A stretch of DNA of 64,000 nucleotides from Otis tarda (Eukaryota > Chordata > Aves > Otidiformes > Otididae): positions 41,160,803 through 41,224,802 of the forward strand of contig CM048591.1 in NCBI GenBank assembly GCA_026413225.1. The letters are read 5' to 3'. This document shows positions 1 through 12,510 of the stretch, piece by piece (position 1 is the first letter of the stretch; each line of letters begins with the position of its first letter). Below the pieces are notes generated by a model. That model was not told the DNA's origin. It made no database searches and worked only from the letters and a program-made list of their open reading frames with translations. Position numbers and translations under genes: made by a program.

Positions 1-1976
1 GGAGTGTCCCCATTCAGTGCACAAATACAAACAAGGCATCAGAAGAATGTATGCACCTGGCATTTCTTGATGCCTTCCTGATTACCCTGAAGGATGAAGC
101 AATGAAATGTTTAAGGGAGTGTGAGCCCCCTTGCTGGGACTTCTGGGTTTTCCTCAACCCAAAAGGGTGCTGACAAAATTAATCTCTGCTAAAGGGGTTC
201 CCTCTTTCAAGTAATCACAGATCTAGCTGAGATCCTTCTTTCTGAACCCTCATGTTTTCCTCTTGCATGCAGAGCTGCTGAGGGATGGAAACAATGCAAT
301 TTTTAAGGAAAATGTAATAAATATAAAGCTGTAAACACACATATTGTATCATGTTCTTGAAATACTACTGTTCAGTGGTATAGTTCAATCTACATAAAAT
401 AAAACACTCAGCATTCATGGTAGTTTGGATTTTGAAATTTAGGGTTTTTTTTGTTGTTAAATTGAGATTTTTTTTTGATTTTTTTTTTCTTCTAGTTTCA
501 AAGATAGAATCTTCTTTTTTTTTTCATTGCAGGTGTTTAATCCAAATTTATTGAGTGGAATAATTTCCTAGTGTACTTCTAAGCATGATGACAGAAAAAA
601 ATAATTCATAATTTCACTATTCCATAATTCAGGAATTGTTCATGACATGAAGTTTTAATCTATGGCAAATCCCAGAGGTAACAACTGAAATCAGGGCCGA
701 ATTTTATTAAACATTATACAGGTTTTAAAGACAATCTCTGCTTGGAAGAACTTATAATTTTCATGGGTAACAATTAAGAGTTGACTTCTAGAGCTGGTCA
801 TTTAGCGTGGGGGGAGGTGACATAAGTTGCTGAGGTCCTGATGTTTTCATGGCAGTGGATTGTCTATGCTCAGGCTTCATTTCCAAGACAATTCTGTCTG
901 TAGGCCAAACAGGCTATAAGAGTCCTTATAGCTCTGACATGATTTACTTGCTGTTTTTATAACCCCATATTTTTGTATATAGGGATGCTTCTGCAGTGGT
1001 TGTGGAAAGACATAAACACTTTTGACCTTTGATTTGTGCAGAGGTCTCCCTGGAGTAACGTGATATTGCTCCTATGGCATGGTACAGAATTGGAGTATAA
1101 CAACATTTAACATCCCATAACACACCAAACTATATTTAACATTCAGACATCTTTTATTTTCTAACAGACTTTGTGACACTTAAAATTAAAATAGCTTTCA
1201 CAGTGATAGTTTGCCTATTATTATCATTAATTAGTATTTTATATCTTTATTATTTCACAAAATTCTCAATGGCTCACTGCATCACTGCAGACACTTTTAC
1301 AACCAAAGGTGCTTTCTTGTCTGTTTCTTGCATTCTGTTAAATATTTCTTATTCCTCCAGACTGCACTACAAGGACCATTTCACTGTCCCCTTTGGCTTC
1401 TGCATCTTGCTTCCAGCGTGAACAGACAGGTAATAACCATTCAGCAGGGCCATTACCTCTTCCAAAGACTATTATCAAAATGGTCATTATACATAATGGA
1501 GATTATTACAGGCAGCTTGAGAGATTTTTTAGATACATCTCTACAATAATAGGTGGCCCTTTTTAGCCTTACACATCGATGGGAATAATACTAGAGTACA
1601 AAACACAGGGCAAATGTTGCTTTTTATCAAAACTTTTTGGCTTTTAATGTTTTTCCAGGATTGACTTCTGGATTAAAATGATATTTATACAACATCTATG
1701 AACACTACCTGTTGATACCAAACTCTAAGTGCAACAGTGAAAATTTACAAGTTTAAAAGGTACAAAGTATATTTGCTTCCTAAAAAGCTGTGAAGTTATG
1801 AGTAAAAAAGAAATATTGTAATACAGCAGGTTTCCAGGCAAGTATATTATACTTTGCAAAACAGTTAGATCCCAATTTTTAAAGAATCTTAACCTGTTCC
1901 TCTATGGAAAAAGAGACCATGTGAACTTACTACTTGTTCTTTTTACAGCAGCATTTGTTTCCCAGTTTATGATGGG

Positions 1977-1995
1977 TTTTTTTTTTTTTTTTTTT
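1977..1995. repeat. Poly(T) homopolymer run
   Basis: Nineteen consecutive T follow GATGGG and precede GACTT. On the minus strand this could be the A-tail of a very old retrocopy, but no retrocopy body is recognisable next to it, so I call it a simple homopolymer. Confidence 0.85.
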
Positions 1996-3899
1996 GACTT
2001 TAAGTTTGCAATGCAGAACCTTGGCTTATCCAAGGAACATCTCCAGAAGAGTTGAGCCCAAATCTGTAAGGGATGTATCTTTTCACTCTACTTTAGCAAA
2101 TATCCCATTCCATCCACAACACTTAGAAGAATATTTTTGCAGCCCTACTTCTGCACTAATTTGGCATACTGCAAAGAGAAATGCTAAACAAATTAAAGTG
2201 CATTTACACCTTGGGTTTGGCAGAACTGATTTTCAAGAAATATTCTCTAGAGGAATGGCCTGGGTGGTGAGGGGGAGGAGGTGGTGATCTTTTTTTCCAG
2301 TTTATTCATGACTCTTACCCAGAGGAGACTGGCATTATTTACACACATCCTTTGAAATTTTCTGTATTAGGAGGCACAGCTCCAGTGTGCCAAATTTACC
2401 AATAACTATGCCTTTCCCTCTCAATTCTACCCTGTGTTCAAATCACAGTTCAAAGAAACCCTCTTCTGATAAGAGCCGAGTGGATACAAGATTATTATGA
2501 GTATTTTCCTTGTCTTGATTATCCCTGCTACATGTTGATTATATACCTTTCTTCTTAAAGAACATTCTCTTTTTCTTTTGGGATATATGCTCTGCCTACT
2601 GTGTTTCTAATAATGGCATTTATCATTTGAAGAAAATCAGAAATGGCCTCCTTACCTAGCCTTTTATTTTCCTTCCTCTGCTATATAGTTCATTCATCTC
2701 CTTTTTTTTTTTTGTTACAGCTATACGGATATCTCCCAAAGCCATTGTATTTCTCATCACACAGTTCTTGCTGAAGCGATGCATCTTTCTTTGAGTTTCG
2801 CTGCCTGTTTCTGACACAGCTCTGGCTAACAGGAGAGTGCTGGCCTTTGAAATGTGTAGAACAGGCACTGCAGAAGGAACTCAGGCAACAACAACTGCAA
2901 CTCAAAGAGGATCAGAAGAGAGATTCTGCCATCAAATATATTTTCCAGAATTCTGTTTAATGATTTTTCACCCCTTCAGAGCTCTTCAATCCCAATCCAT
3001 TATCCTTCAGTAGCCTTTCATGATCAGACAATTATGAGAATCTAAATGTGTGCATGACATACAGCGGAGCAGAAACAAGGACACCTGATGTAACTTTGAC
3101 TTTTGTGGCTTGTGCAGTGCACATGAACATGAACAGGACCCTTCTGAGCAATGACAACATCTGTGAGAGTTTGTTACAGAAAAGCTCTTAAGCATTCCTG
3201 TCCTCCGGTTTTCAACAGTTCTTCCTTTCTCTTCTCAGCTGTCCTGCAGACATCACACACGTAACTGTTGTTGTGATTCCAGCCCTCAAGGCCTCCAGAG
3301 TGCAGGCATCCAGAAGCTGGAGGCTTTTCCTGTATTAAAATCTCACCATTTGTGGCATCAAACCGTTGTTACTCAGGACTTTTGATGTTAATAAGTTACT
3401 GTGCCAAGTGTTAGCAATTACCAAAAGGAGATGTTTGGCTCAAAACTCCACTGAAAATAGACGTCTGAAGAGAAACTTAATCAAAAAATATTTCAGCTTT
3501 GAGATTGTTTGCCTTAAATTATCTGAATCTGTAATGCCACAGCGAAGATGATAGCATGTGCCAGGAATAATGTTTCAATCACATAATGCTATTATTGGTT
3601 GTGAATTCGTATTTCCACCCCCCCCGACATCCTGGTATATGTGGGTGTCAGATACAACAGATTTTGGACCTCATTCATAGCTATCGCTGAGGAACTCTCT
3701 CTGCAAGACAGCAATGGCTTAAAACTTCTGTAAAATTTAACTAGGCTGTCTCTGAGAGCTGTTCACTGTAGGAACAGGGAACTAAGTTGTTGTGGCAGCT
3801 TGGAAGATTTATACTCCCTCTGTCATGCGACACCTTTCAGCATTAACAAGGACTTGGCCCAGGTCTGTGATTTCTGTCTAGTGAAAAAAATAATTGTCA

Positions 3900-5000
3900 A
3901 CAATTAATAATATTTGCATTGATTTAGCTTAGCCGAGAGGGACTGCCACACTTACAATCACAACCAGAAACGGGTTGTGTTACAGCTATATCCCTTCTTT
4001 GCCTCATTGCAGCAGCAAAACGGGTGGGTGGAACAGGGGCAGTAATAGGAGGTTTCTTGATAACGTTAACATTAGTGAGACCTTTTTCTTGTTGCCAGAG
4101 CCTCTGAGGGGTTTAAATGGGTGAAATCCAGAAACTGTCATTTCACTTAACCGGTGACTTGTAGATTACTTGAAAGAGAAATGAAATGTATGATGGGAGG
4201 GGAATTTAAATAGAAGTAAGATTATTATTTTTTTTCCCCAAATCTTACCTATTCAATCAATTTGCCAGTCTGGGTCTGCAGGAAAAAGCACTTAAATGGC
4301 TGGTCAGCCAAGCCTCGCTGCCCTTGCACAGTGGTTAAGTAAAGAGCTGTAAATGCTTAGCAGTATGTGAATTAGTTTGCTAGTTTGCAGCATCCTTCGA
4401 CTCTGACGGGGAAAAAAAAAGGCGGGGGGGTGAGGTGGGGGAGGAGATAGAGAGAGAAAGAGAAAGCCTGCCAGCTATTTGTGAAGTAAATGTTCCCATT
4501 TCTTTTAAAATACAATAGCGAGTGTAATTTTGTCACATGCATCTGTTGCTATCACCTCTCACTTTGTGCTGAAGTGCTCACCAGAGCATTTACAGAAGTG
4601 ATTCTTCCTCCCACCCCTGACATCTGCCACCGAAAATGCTGCATTATTCATCAGCGTGCTAATGGCAGGTGATGAGATCTTTTCACGCTACATCCCTCTC
4701 AGTAGGTGTTTATTACTCTGTTCACCAGCAGCCCTGCTATTACTGCGAGGCCAGAAGAACTCTACATACTCGCTTGACAGGTAATGGGAAACGTGCTCTG
4801 CTCACTTGGCTCACAAGTGCAGATGAAGGTTATTACTAGGGCAGCTGCAATATCGTGGGTGCAAAGAAGACGGTCACTTTAAGTGAACAGCTTAATTCTG
4901 GAAATCCATACAAATCATGTCAGCACGGTGATAATCCATCTTCTTTACCTTCTATCATTTCAGCAGTCATCACACTGTAATAATTTTCTCCTGGTTCACC
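3900..5000. promoter_or_regulatory. Possible conserved noncoding (enhancer-like) segment
   Basis: This stretch is free of recognisable repeats apart from one purine tract. It has a more balanced base composition than its flanks and carries several homeodomain-type ATTA/TAAT cores and E-boxes, for example CAGGTG near 4667. That texture is typical of vertebrate conserved noncoding elements, but conservation cannot be seen from one sequence. The call is inference only, and these motifs also occur by chance. Confidence 0.22.
4408..4467 (+). repeat. Purine-rich low-complexity tract
   Basis: About 60 bases are nearly all purine on the plus strand: a G4-A9 block, a G7 run, a G5 run, then GA repeats (AGAGAGAAAGAGAAAG). 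Only a few pyrimidines interrupt it. Such homopurine tracts can form triplex or partial G-quadruplex structures. The G runs are not spaced well enough for a confident four-tract quadruplex. Confidence 0.75.
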
Positions 5001-5125
5001 TGTGATGTCTATGAATAACAGAGTGGGGGAAAAAAAAAAGAAGGAAAAGAAGATGAGTTTGGCTTAGTGTCTGATGATCACACTGGTGAGGAATTTATCT
5101 CTGTCTAGTAAGCAAGATGCTGTCT

Positions 5126-5165
5126 TGTGTGTGTATGTGTGTACGCATGCGTGTGTGTGCACACA
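5126..5165. repeat. (TG)n-type alternating purine/pyrimidine tract
   Basis: Forty consecutive bases alternate pyrimidine and purine without a break. The tract is mostly TG steps, with a central palindrome CGCATGCG (5144-5151) and a terminal palindrome TGTGTGCACACA (5154-5165). It runs directly into another perfect inverted repeat, CACAAA-TG-TTTGTG (5162-5175). Uninterrupted alternation of this length with CG and TG steps is the classic composition of Z-DNA-forming microsatellites. Confidence 0.8.
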
Positions 5166-6942
5166 AATGTTTGTGTCTTGAGGAGGGGAGAACCTTGCCA
5201 CCAGCACTGAATGTGTGTAATTTTAAAAAACAGCTTGACAAGAAAGGCAGATCTCTACTGATTTATTTGAAGCCTTGTGACAAAAATTACGGAACATAAA
5301 CATGCCAGAGCACAGGGGAAATTGAAGGAAGAGAAATTATTTTTACTCCAGAGAACTCAGTTCACTAACAAGCCTTCCCTGGTTGTCTTCCTTCTAGGTT
5401 TCTCACTTAGACACATTATACCGTCCTGAACAATCCATAAAAAGCCTCACCTCACACTAGGAACAGGCAGAATTTTTTATAATTTAAAGACGCAGCCTCA
5501 ATTTCACACAAGGGGTAGGACTTTCTGAGCCTAATGTTTCCTTTTCCAAAACAAAAAGTGTGCTGGATCTGCAGAAATCTCGCAAATCAGTTGAAACAAA
5601 TGATGTGGTAAGACACTGTGTTTTTTGGAATGTATCCTCCCAAAAATGAGAATTAGGGAGATTTTGAGACAAGCAAAATTTGCTGCAGTTTTATACCTAC
5701 TACAACTGCTGAACTGCACCTGTTTTCCTATTAGTGCAGCCTACAATTGTAAAAAAGAATCTGAACTGTGAAAGAATGGAATTTTTCTTGTCGTCAGACT
5801 TTTATCCTTAGACTTTTGTTTCTTATTTCCATCTGGTAACTGCAAAGTTGTTTGTTATGCCTAGCAGAGGAAAAAAAATGCCTTTTAGTGGGGAGAACTA
5901 AAGATAAAGGAGAAAAAAAAAGCATTTCAAGTATCTATTTTGTTTTCCATTCCTCTGTTTTTGGCAAGCACATTTGTTTTTATCTGCTGAGCTTCTGTAT
6001 CAGTCCGACCTTTGAAACTTTTAGATGGGCACTATAGAGTAATGTATGTATTTTTTTCCAAATTAAAACGTATCACAATCCAGAAATGGAAAGGAAAACA
6101 GATGCACATGGCAAGACTTGCTGGAGCTGTTAGTAGTTACCTACACAAGTTAACTGGGATGGGGAGAGAACAGAGTGCCCTAAGGACAGAGAAAATCTCC
6201 TGTGTGGGAGTTTGCTTGCACTTGTTACTGAAGGGTGCTTTGTGGTGGGAAGGGAAGATGCTGAATGTCTGGGTGTGTTTATGGAATTACAGCTGCAAAG
6301 TGTTAATCTTTGCCTAGGGTTTAGGCAAGGAAATCAGAGACAATCCTGGAAGTGCGAAGCATTTTCTGCAAAAATAATTATTCTACCTTACTTACTATGC
6401 TGATTTCACTAAGGGATTGCTCCTTATTCCAGTGGTAGTAAAAACGTAGGATGCAGCTTATTACTGGCTGTAATTTCTCTGTTTCAGTATATGAATTTAT
6501 TCCAATATAGCTTTAGCTGAAGGGTTTAGTAAGATGGTGACAGACCGAGTAAGGAAGAGATATAATTCTGCTAAGATTTAATAGGAATTCAGTTCATAAC
6601 AAGATGACAGCAGGGATGTATTTACTATAATTGGAAATGATTAATTTCTTAGATTTTTACATGAGTAAAATGCCATCAAAAGAAATTTCCATGTGTAAGC
6701 CAAAGACAACATCTCATGGCTTTCTTGTTGCAAAACATATGTCATTTATGGTGATGCCAGCATTGTGATTGAAATGTAATTGTGATAAAAATGTAAGTCC
6801 TTTCTTTGGGCCCAGCAAGCGTTCAAGAGGAATTACATTTGGAAATCACTCTGCTTACCTTTGAAATTAATAAGAACTTAGTAAAGATCAATCTTTGTTC
6901 TAGAAAGACATCTAGGTTTCATAATGCTGAACTTGAGAAGGA

Positions 6943-8570
6943 AATCACAGGATCACAGAATCATAGAAGGATTTGGGCTGGAAGGGACCTTTAAAGGTTG
7001 TCTAGTCCAACCCCCATGCAACAGCAGGGACATCTTCAACTATATTAGGTTGCTCAGAGCCCCATCCAAGCTGGCCTTGGATGTTTCTGGGGATGTGGCA
7101 TCTACCAGCTCTTTGGGCAACCTGTTCCAGTGTTTCACCAGCTCCATTGTAAAAGATGTCTTCCTTATGCCTTATCTAAATTTACCCTCTTTCAGTTTAA
7201 AACCATTACTCCTTGTCCTGTTGCAATAACCCTCTTTAAGTACTGAAAGGCTGCAACAAGGTCTCTCCAGAGCCTTCTCTTCTCCAGGCTGAACAACTCC
7301 AGCTCTCTCTGTTTGTCCGCATAGGAGAAGTGCTCCAGCTCTCTGATCATCTTTGTGGCCGTCCTCTGGACTCGCTGCAACTGGTCCATGTCTTTCCTGT
7401 ACTGAGGGCTGCAGAGCTGGATGCAATACTCCAGGTAGAGTCTCACCAGAGTAAGATAGAAGGGCAAAATCACCCCCCTCACCCTGCTGGCCACGCTTCT
7501 TTTGATGCAGCCCAGGATGCGGTTGGCTTTCTGGGCTGGAAGTGCACATTGCCAGTTGATGTCTAGCTTTTCATTCACCTATCTTTCTTGCAGGACTACT
7601 CTCAATCCATTAATCCCTCAACCTGTATTGATACCAAGGGTTGCTCCAGCCCAGATGCCCAGTTTAATACTTGGCCGTGTTGAACTTCATGAGGTTTGCC
7701 TGGGCCCACTGATCTAGTCTGTCAAGATCTCTCTGAATGACATCTTTTCCCTCCAGCATATCAACACCACCACACAGCTTGGTGTCATCGGTGAACTTGC
7801 TGAGGGTGCACTCTATCCCACTGTCCATGTTGCCAGCAAAGATGTTAAACAGAGCTGGTCCTCATACTGATCCCTGAGGAATGCCTATCGTTACCAGTCT
7901 CCAAGTGGACACTGAGCCAGTTACTGTGACCATCCAGCCAATTCCTTATCCATTGAGTGGTCCACCCATCAAATCCATGTCTCTCCAGTTTAGAGACCAG
8001 GTTGTCATGTGGGACAGTGTCAAAAGCTTTGCACAAGTCCAGGTAGATGACGTCAGTTGCTCTTCCCTTATCCATCAATGCTCTAACCCCTTCGCAGAAG
8101 GCCATCAAATTGGTCAGGCCCTTAGTGAAGCCATGTTGGCTGTCACCAGTCACCTTCTTATTTTCCATGTGCCTTAGCATAATTTCCAGGAGGATCTGCT
8201 CTATGATTTTGACAGGCAAAGAGATGAGACTGACTTGTCTGTAGTTCCCCAGGTCTTTCTTTTTTCTCTTTTTAGAAAAGGGGGTTATGTTTCACCTTTT
8301 CCAGTCATCAGTGGGAACTTCACCAGCCTGCCACGACTTCTCAAATACAATGGACAGCATCTTGGCAACTTCATCCACCAGTTCCCTCAGGAGCCATGGA
8401 TGCACTTCGTCAGGTCCCATGGACGCACCTCGTCAGGTCCCATGGACTTATACATCTTCAGGTACCTTTGACGATCTTGAACTTGATCTTCTGCTACAGT
8501 GTGTGGTACTTCATTCTCCCTTAATAATGACCTTCTCCTTACCCTAACTTCCTCTTCAATGGCAAAAAAA
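6943..8570 (-). mobile_element. CR1 LINE copy A: 5'-truncated, decayed, minus strand
   Basis: CR1 retrotransposons encode ORF2, an endonuclease/reverse transcriptase that copies its own RNA into chromosomal nicks. Read on the minus strand, this copy runs from the region just before the reverse transcriptase domain (frame 8387-8671, containing MGPDE), through the RT core (frame 7845-8219, with CKAFDTVPH and FDGWT), an F-T-D-D active-site box at 7784-7795, and the ORF2 C-terminal part (frame 7192-7578, with RILGCIKR and ATKMI). It ends in the 3' tail of imperfect ATTCTATG-type repeats at 6943-6970. Frameshifts split ORF2 into several frames, and the catalytic box usually seen as FADD carries T for A. 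The endonuclease domain is missing. A 23-bp tandem duplication lies near its 5' end. It is clearly inactive. The 5' boundary is uncertain by some tens of bases. Confidence 0.93.
8402..8447. repeat. 23-bp tandem duplication inside CR1 copy A
   Basis: Two adjacent 23-base units (8402-8424 and 8425-8447) differ at one position, GCACTTCGTC versus GCACCTCGTC. Both encode, on the minus strand, the conserved GPDE region just before the RT domain. As 23 is not a multiple of three, the duplication itself shifts the ORF2 frame. Confidence 0.9.
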
Positions 8571-11500
8571 ACAATGTGGACATGTGAAAGCACTCTGCTA
8601 GTTTTCTCAAGGCACATACAAATTTTTAAAGTCAACCAACTAAGAGAGATAAGAAGTGAGTAGGATAGCAAATGGTAAAGAAAACTCTAAAATAATCAAT
8701 ATTAATGCTATTGTGCTATTGAACAAAAAGAAAAAGTGACCTACAAAAAGCTATGAGAATCCACCTAGAGAAAAATGTGTTTCTAGCTGATATCAACTTC
8801 TGTTCCATTTCTACAAGGAAGAGATTGCAGAATCTTGTGTCCAATCTGCTGAAGATGGCATCCAAAAGCACAGGGGAAAGTTTGTCAAGAGTATTGTAAA
8901 ATACTCTATGAAAATAGTAGGAGAAAGAGGATAGAGTTTCTTTCATATACAGGTTTTAAGCTTGAGGTGGCAGAGTTCAGCATATTAATTTGGACTCCTT
9001 TCAGAGGGAGGAAGCAGTCAACATAGTCCTGCAGCTGAACTATTCTTCTCATTCTCTCTCAACCAACAAGGGTCTGTAACATCTTCCTGTTCATGGGGGT
9101 GGGAACATACCCTTTCCAGTGACCTAATGGAAATTTTTAGGAAAATTGTTCTCTAATTGCATGGTAACTATAACTGGCTAAATAAATTCATCATCAAAAT
9201 TTTTAGGAAAAGTCTTGTCTTTATTATGATGCACAAAGAATAAAAATCTCAAAATTTGGCATTTTTGATGATGGAACATTTTGAGTTTTGATTTAATTTT
9301 TTTTTCAAATTATGTGTTTTATATTTTAAACTAATGCTCCAAAGGTAGGACATAATGTACTGATGTTGTCAAACAATATCATTATCCACTAAAACCATAT
9401 TTTTTTTTCATAAATTCATCTGAAATTTTGAATTTTCTTGGGTTCATATTTTTTTTTCAAAACCCTCTAAAAACCAAAAAGTAACAGAAATTTCCATGAA
9501 ACTGGGAATTTCATTATTGCTTATCTTAATTGTTAGGTTGCACTTTGCATGGCCCGTGGGATATATTCAGGAATAAATTTTAGCCTGAAAAAATATTTCT
9601 TATTGCCTTGACATCTGAGTGTTGCTATGGTCCATGTTGACCATAACTGTAGACTACAGAAGCCATCAAAGTATTTACAATTGTTGGGCTAACTATAGTT
9701 TGTATGGCCATTTGAATTGCTCAGTTGCAGTGACTTGTGATTTAATCTCTTTGCTTTCTCCCAACTATGCCTGTTGCATGAATGTGAGTGCACATGATAA
9801 ACCTGAAACAATGGTATTTTCCAAGCAATTCTTTATCCTTATATACATTTTTGTATAACAGTGGGTTATATAGAAAGTAAGTTCTTTTAGAAACTAAAAG
9901 ATATTTTGGAGAGACTTGGTTGATGACAGTGCGATGACATGACTTGCAAGGACTCCAGTGATGAAGGAAGGACTGCAAGCACAGAATAATGAAAACATAA
10001 AGCAACTCACACAGGAAAATCCCCATTGCTTGTGCAGCACAACTGATTTCATGCAGGACAGTTAAAGTATAAATTCTGAGGAGGAGGAGGCCTAGTGCCT
10101 CTCACAAATTCTAGCATTATTTCCTTTTAGCTCTACATATTGGATATCCAGATTTTCACCATTTTATAGTGTTTTATGGACTGTTCCATAGCTGTGCTGG
10201 CAACTAAATGTGTTGTTTTGTTTTGTTTTTTTTTTAAAGCTGCTAATAATGTAAATTAAAAATTGAATATGTGGAATGAACTATGTAGTAATAAACTGGG
10301 GACTTTGTTGTCAGATGTGAGTTACATGCAGAATTTTGAAAGAGGGGTTCTTTTTAGATTTGGGTTGATTGTGGTGTTTTACACTCATGGCTTGTTTGAT
10401 GGGAGTTATTAAAGCGGTTTTTTTTTTTTTTTTGGAAAACAAACCCTTCTCCTCAAACTAACTCTGAGACTGGATTTTTTTGGATTGAGGAAAATGACAG
10501 CGTTGCTGATGGCACTGCTCTGGAGGAAAGAGAGCAGCTTTCTCTGTGGCATTGATCTGTATGCGGGCTGTCATATTCGCCTTGCTGTGATGTCCTCAGG
10601 AGGACGAAGGTACTTTCTTCCTTGGAATGGCAGTCAGGCAAGTTGTCGAGAGATGACAGTCAATAACCATCCACCTTAGATTAAACAAAAGAAAATGTTA
10701 TGGACTAACTATGAAAGGAAAATAATGTCTTCTCATGAGGTACTATCCCGCTTGCATAGATGTGATGCAACATCTCTGCACGCAACTTGTGTCCCTACTA
10801 CCTACACCAATAAATGACCTAGCTCCTTTCTTGATCTGTTAACACTGAAAGCTGAGTCTTTTTCAAGTGTTTTCTGAGGAAACATACTGATAGTCTAAAG
10901 ACCAGCATAGCTGGCTACTTCTATACAGCTATATCTGTAGTTATATGATTCTTAGATTTTTTCACCCAGAGCACTTAACTATCTATTTCTTTCTCCTTTT
11001 TCATGATGTAACTACTTATATACAAAACTTGTTGCATATATGCAGGGACAAGCTACTGTTATATTCATTTGTTTTACAATGATAGTAGTACAATATATAT
11101 CAGTTAATGCTTGGTTTCAACCTTTGTCTATTTCTGTAGACACCTAACTTTATCTATGGCATAACAAGCTCCACTAAATTGGTGGAAGTTGTCAGAGTTC
11201 ATAAGACTAAGCATTGATATTACTCTTTGATGCGGTAGGGCCTTGCTGTTTCTTGGTCTGATTCCTCCAAAGGGAAGGCTTTTAGGGCTGGAGGCAGTGT
11301 AGGAGGCAGACAACCCCGCAGACTTTGGCCTGCAACTAAAAACATATTCTTCTGATTTCTTCTTGGACAACAAAACATTTCCTTTTCCCATCTGACGACA
11401 GCTATCTTATATCTAGTACTTTAAAAAAAGGAACAATGGAAAAGGAAGTATTTTCTTAAATTCCTCTTTTTGTCCATATTTCTTCTTTGTTTTCCCCTAC

Positions 11501-12224
11501 TTTTTTTTTTATTATTCCTAAACTTTTTTTTCTGCGATGAGTAAAAGCTCTGGAGGAGCAGGCTCGAAGTGGCTGTCAAGGAGCATTTTTTCCCAAAGTA
11601 AAAGGTGCTGACAGACAAAAGAACTATGTCATGAAAAATTTATAACCAAATTTCCCACAACAGAAAAGGGGCAAAACCACCTCACATATTAAATGCCAAA
11701 TCTTCATACATATCTGCTCCAGTGCTGATTCAATGGCAAAATAACTTTCAAAATGTTTTATGGTCCAAAGCAGCTATAAAGTAGCTACACTTGTCATTTT
11801 AGTAGACTAAAATCAGAATTATACTAATATTCAGTGAGGTGACAGCAATATATTATCTTGTCAAGCAGGAGATCTGAGTATGCAGGAATACATTGTAGGT
11901 TAGAGAGAGGAGCTGTATGAAGGGTGCATTTAATTACATAAATAATAATAACAGTAACGATAAACTATAAGACTACTTTTACACACTAGAATATATATAA
12001 TGATATGTGGATATACATATTTATATTCATATAAGAATATATGTAAGCTTTATGGCAAATACCAATGCATATTCTAAGCTAATGTCTCATCTTTTACATA
12101 CCTTATGGCTCTTATTTGTATAAACGTATTTTTCAGATTAAAATAAACCATAAAATACTTTTCAAATTAAAATAAGCTATAAACTGATGGGCTTAGCATC
12201 GGACTCAACATAGAAGTATAAGAC
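8571..12224. other. Unique AT-rich noncoding stretch
   Basis: No exon, RNA gene or recognisable repeat is visible. There is a 16-T run at 10418-10433, an 8-bp perfect hairpin (TCTTTTAG/CTAAAAGA, 3-nt loop) at 9883-9901, and very AT-rich sequence around 11.94-12.05 kb. All open frames are short and without family resemblance. Confidence 0.65.
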
Positions 12225-12460
12225 TTTGGATGTGCTCATTGATCTTAGGTTGAGCATGAGTCATTAATGTCAGAAAAAACAGCTAATCTGATTCAGGATA
12301 TATCAAGCAAGATATTTTCAGCAAAAGTAAAACCAGTATTAATGCTGTTGTACAAGGTACTGGTGACACCAGTCACCAGGTCCAATTCTGGTTACTCAGA
12401 AAGACTTACTCAAATTGGAATGGATGCAGAAAAGGGCAACTGAGAAGTGTAGGAAACAGG
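12225..12460 (+). mobile_element. Ancient CR1-type LINE relic
   Basis: Several stretches follow the order of a CR1 ORF2 C-terminal region on the plus strand, in very decayed form: a segment like 'DLRLSMS' near 12240, a remnant of the 'KKANLI' region, then '[12 protein letters not shown]'-like DNA near 12350-12400 and 'LEWMQKRAT'-like DNA near 12415-12440. Frameshifts and substitutions are everywhere. This points to a much older CR1 lineage than the copies at 40-42 kb. The ends cannot be placed accurately, and the assignment is by eye only. Confidence 0.55.
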
Positions 12461-12476
12461 AGACATCCCATTTCAG

Positions 12477-12507
12477 AGGATCATAGACAGGTTTAGGTTG
12501 GTAGACC
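12477..12507 (-). mobile_element. Possible minimal CR1 3'-tail fragment
   Basis: About 30 bases resemble the reverse complement of the CR1 3' end: an ATCATAGA unit followed by TTTAGGTTGG and a near match to the AAGGGACC block. No coding part follows. It could be an extremely 5'-truncated CR1 insertion or a chance match. It lies just beyond, and opposite in strand to, the old relic to its left. Confidence 0.33.
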
Positions 12508-12510
12508 AAG

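Larger units (their letters stand above)
1..6942. other. Unique AT-rich noncoding stretch, no gene seen
   Basis: No protein-coding exon, RNA gene or recognisable transposon is visible in these 6.9 kb. The reading frames are at most about 100 codons, have no family resemblance and lie in AT-rich or low-complexity DNA, so they look like chance. Landmarks are a 19-T run at 1977-1995, a purine-rich tract near 4408-4467, an alternating purine/pyrimidine tract at 5126-5165, and a stretch at 3.9-5.0 kb of more balanced composition that may be regulatory. A small hairpin (TTGCCTA/TAGGCAA) sits near 6310-6328. The rest shows nothing I can name. Confidence 0.7.
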
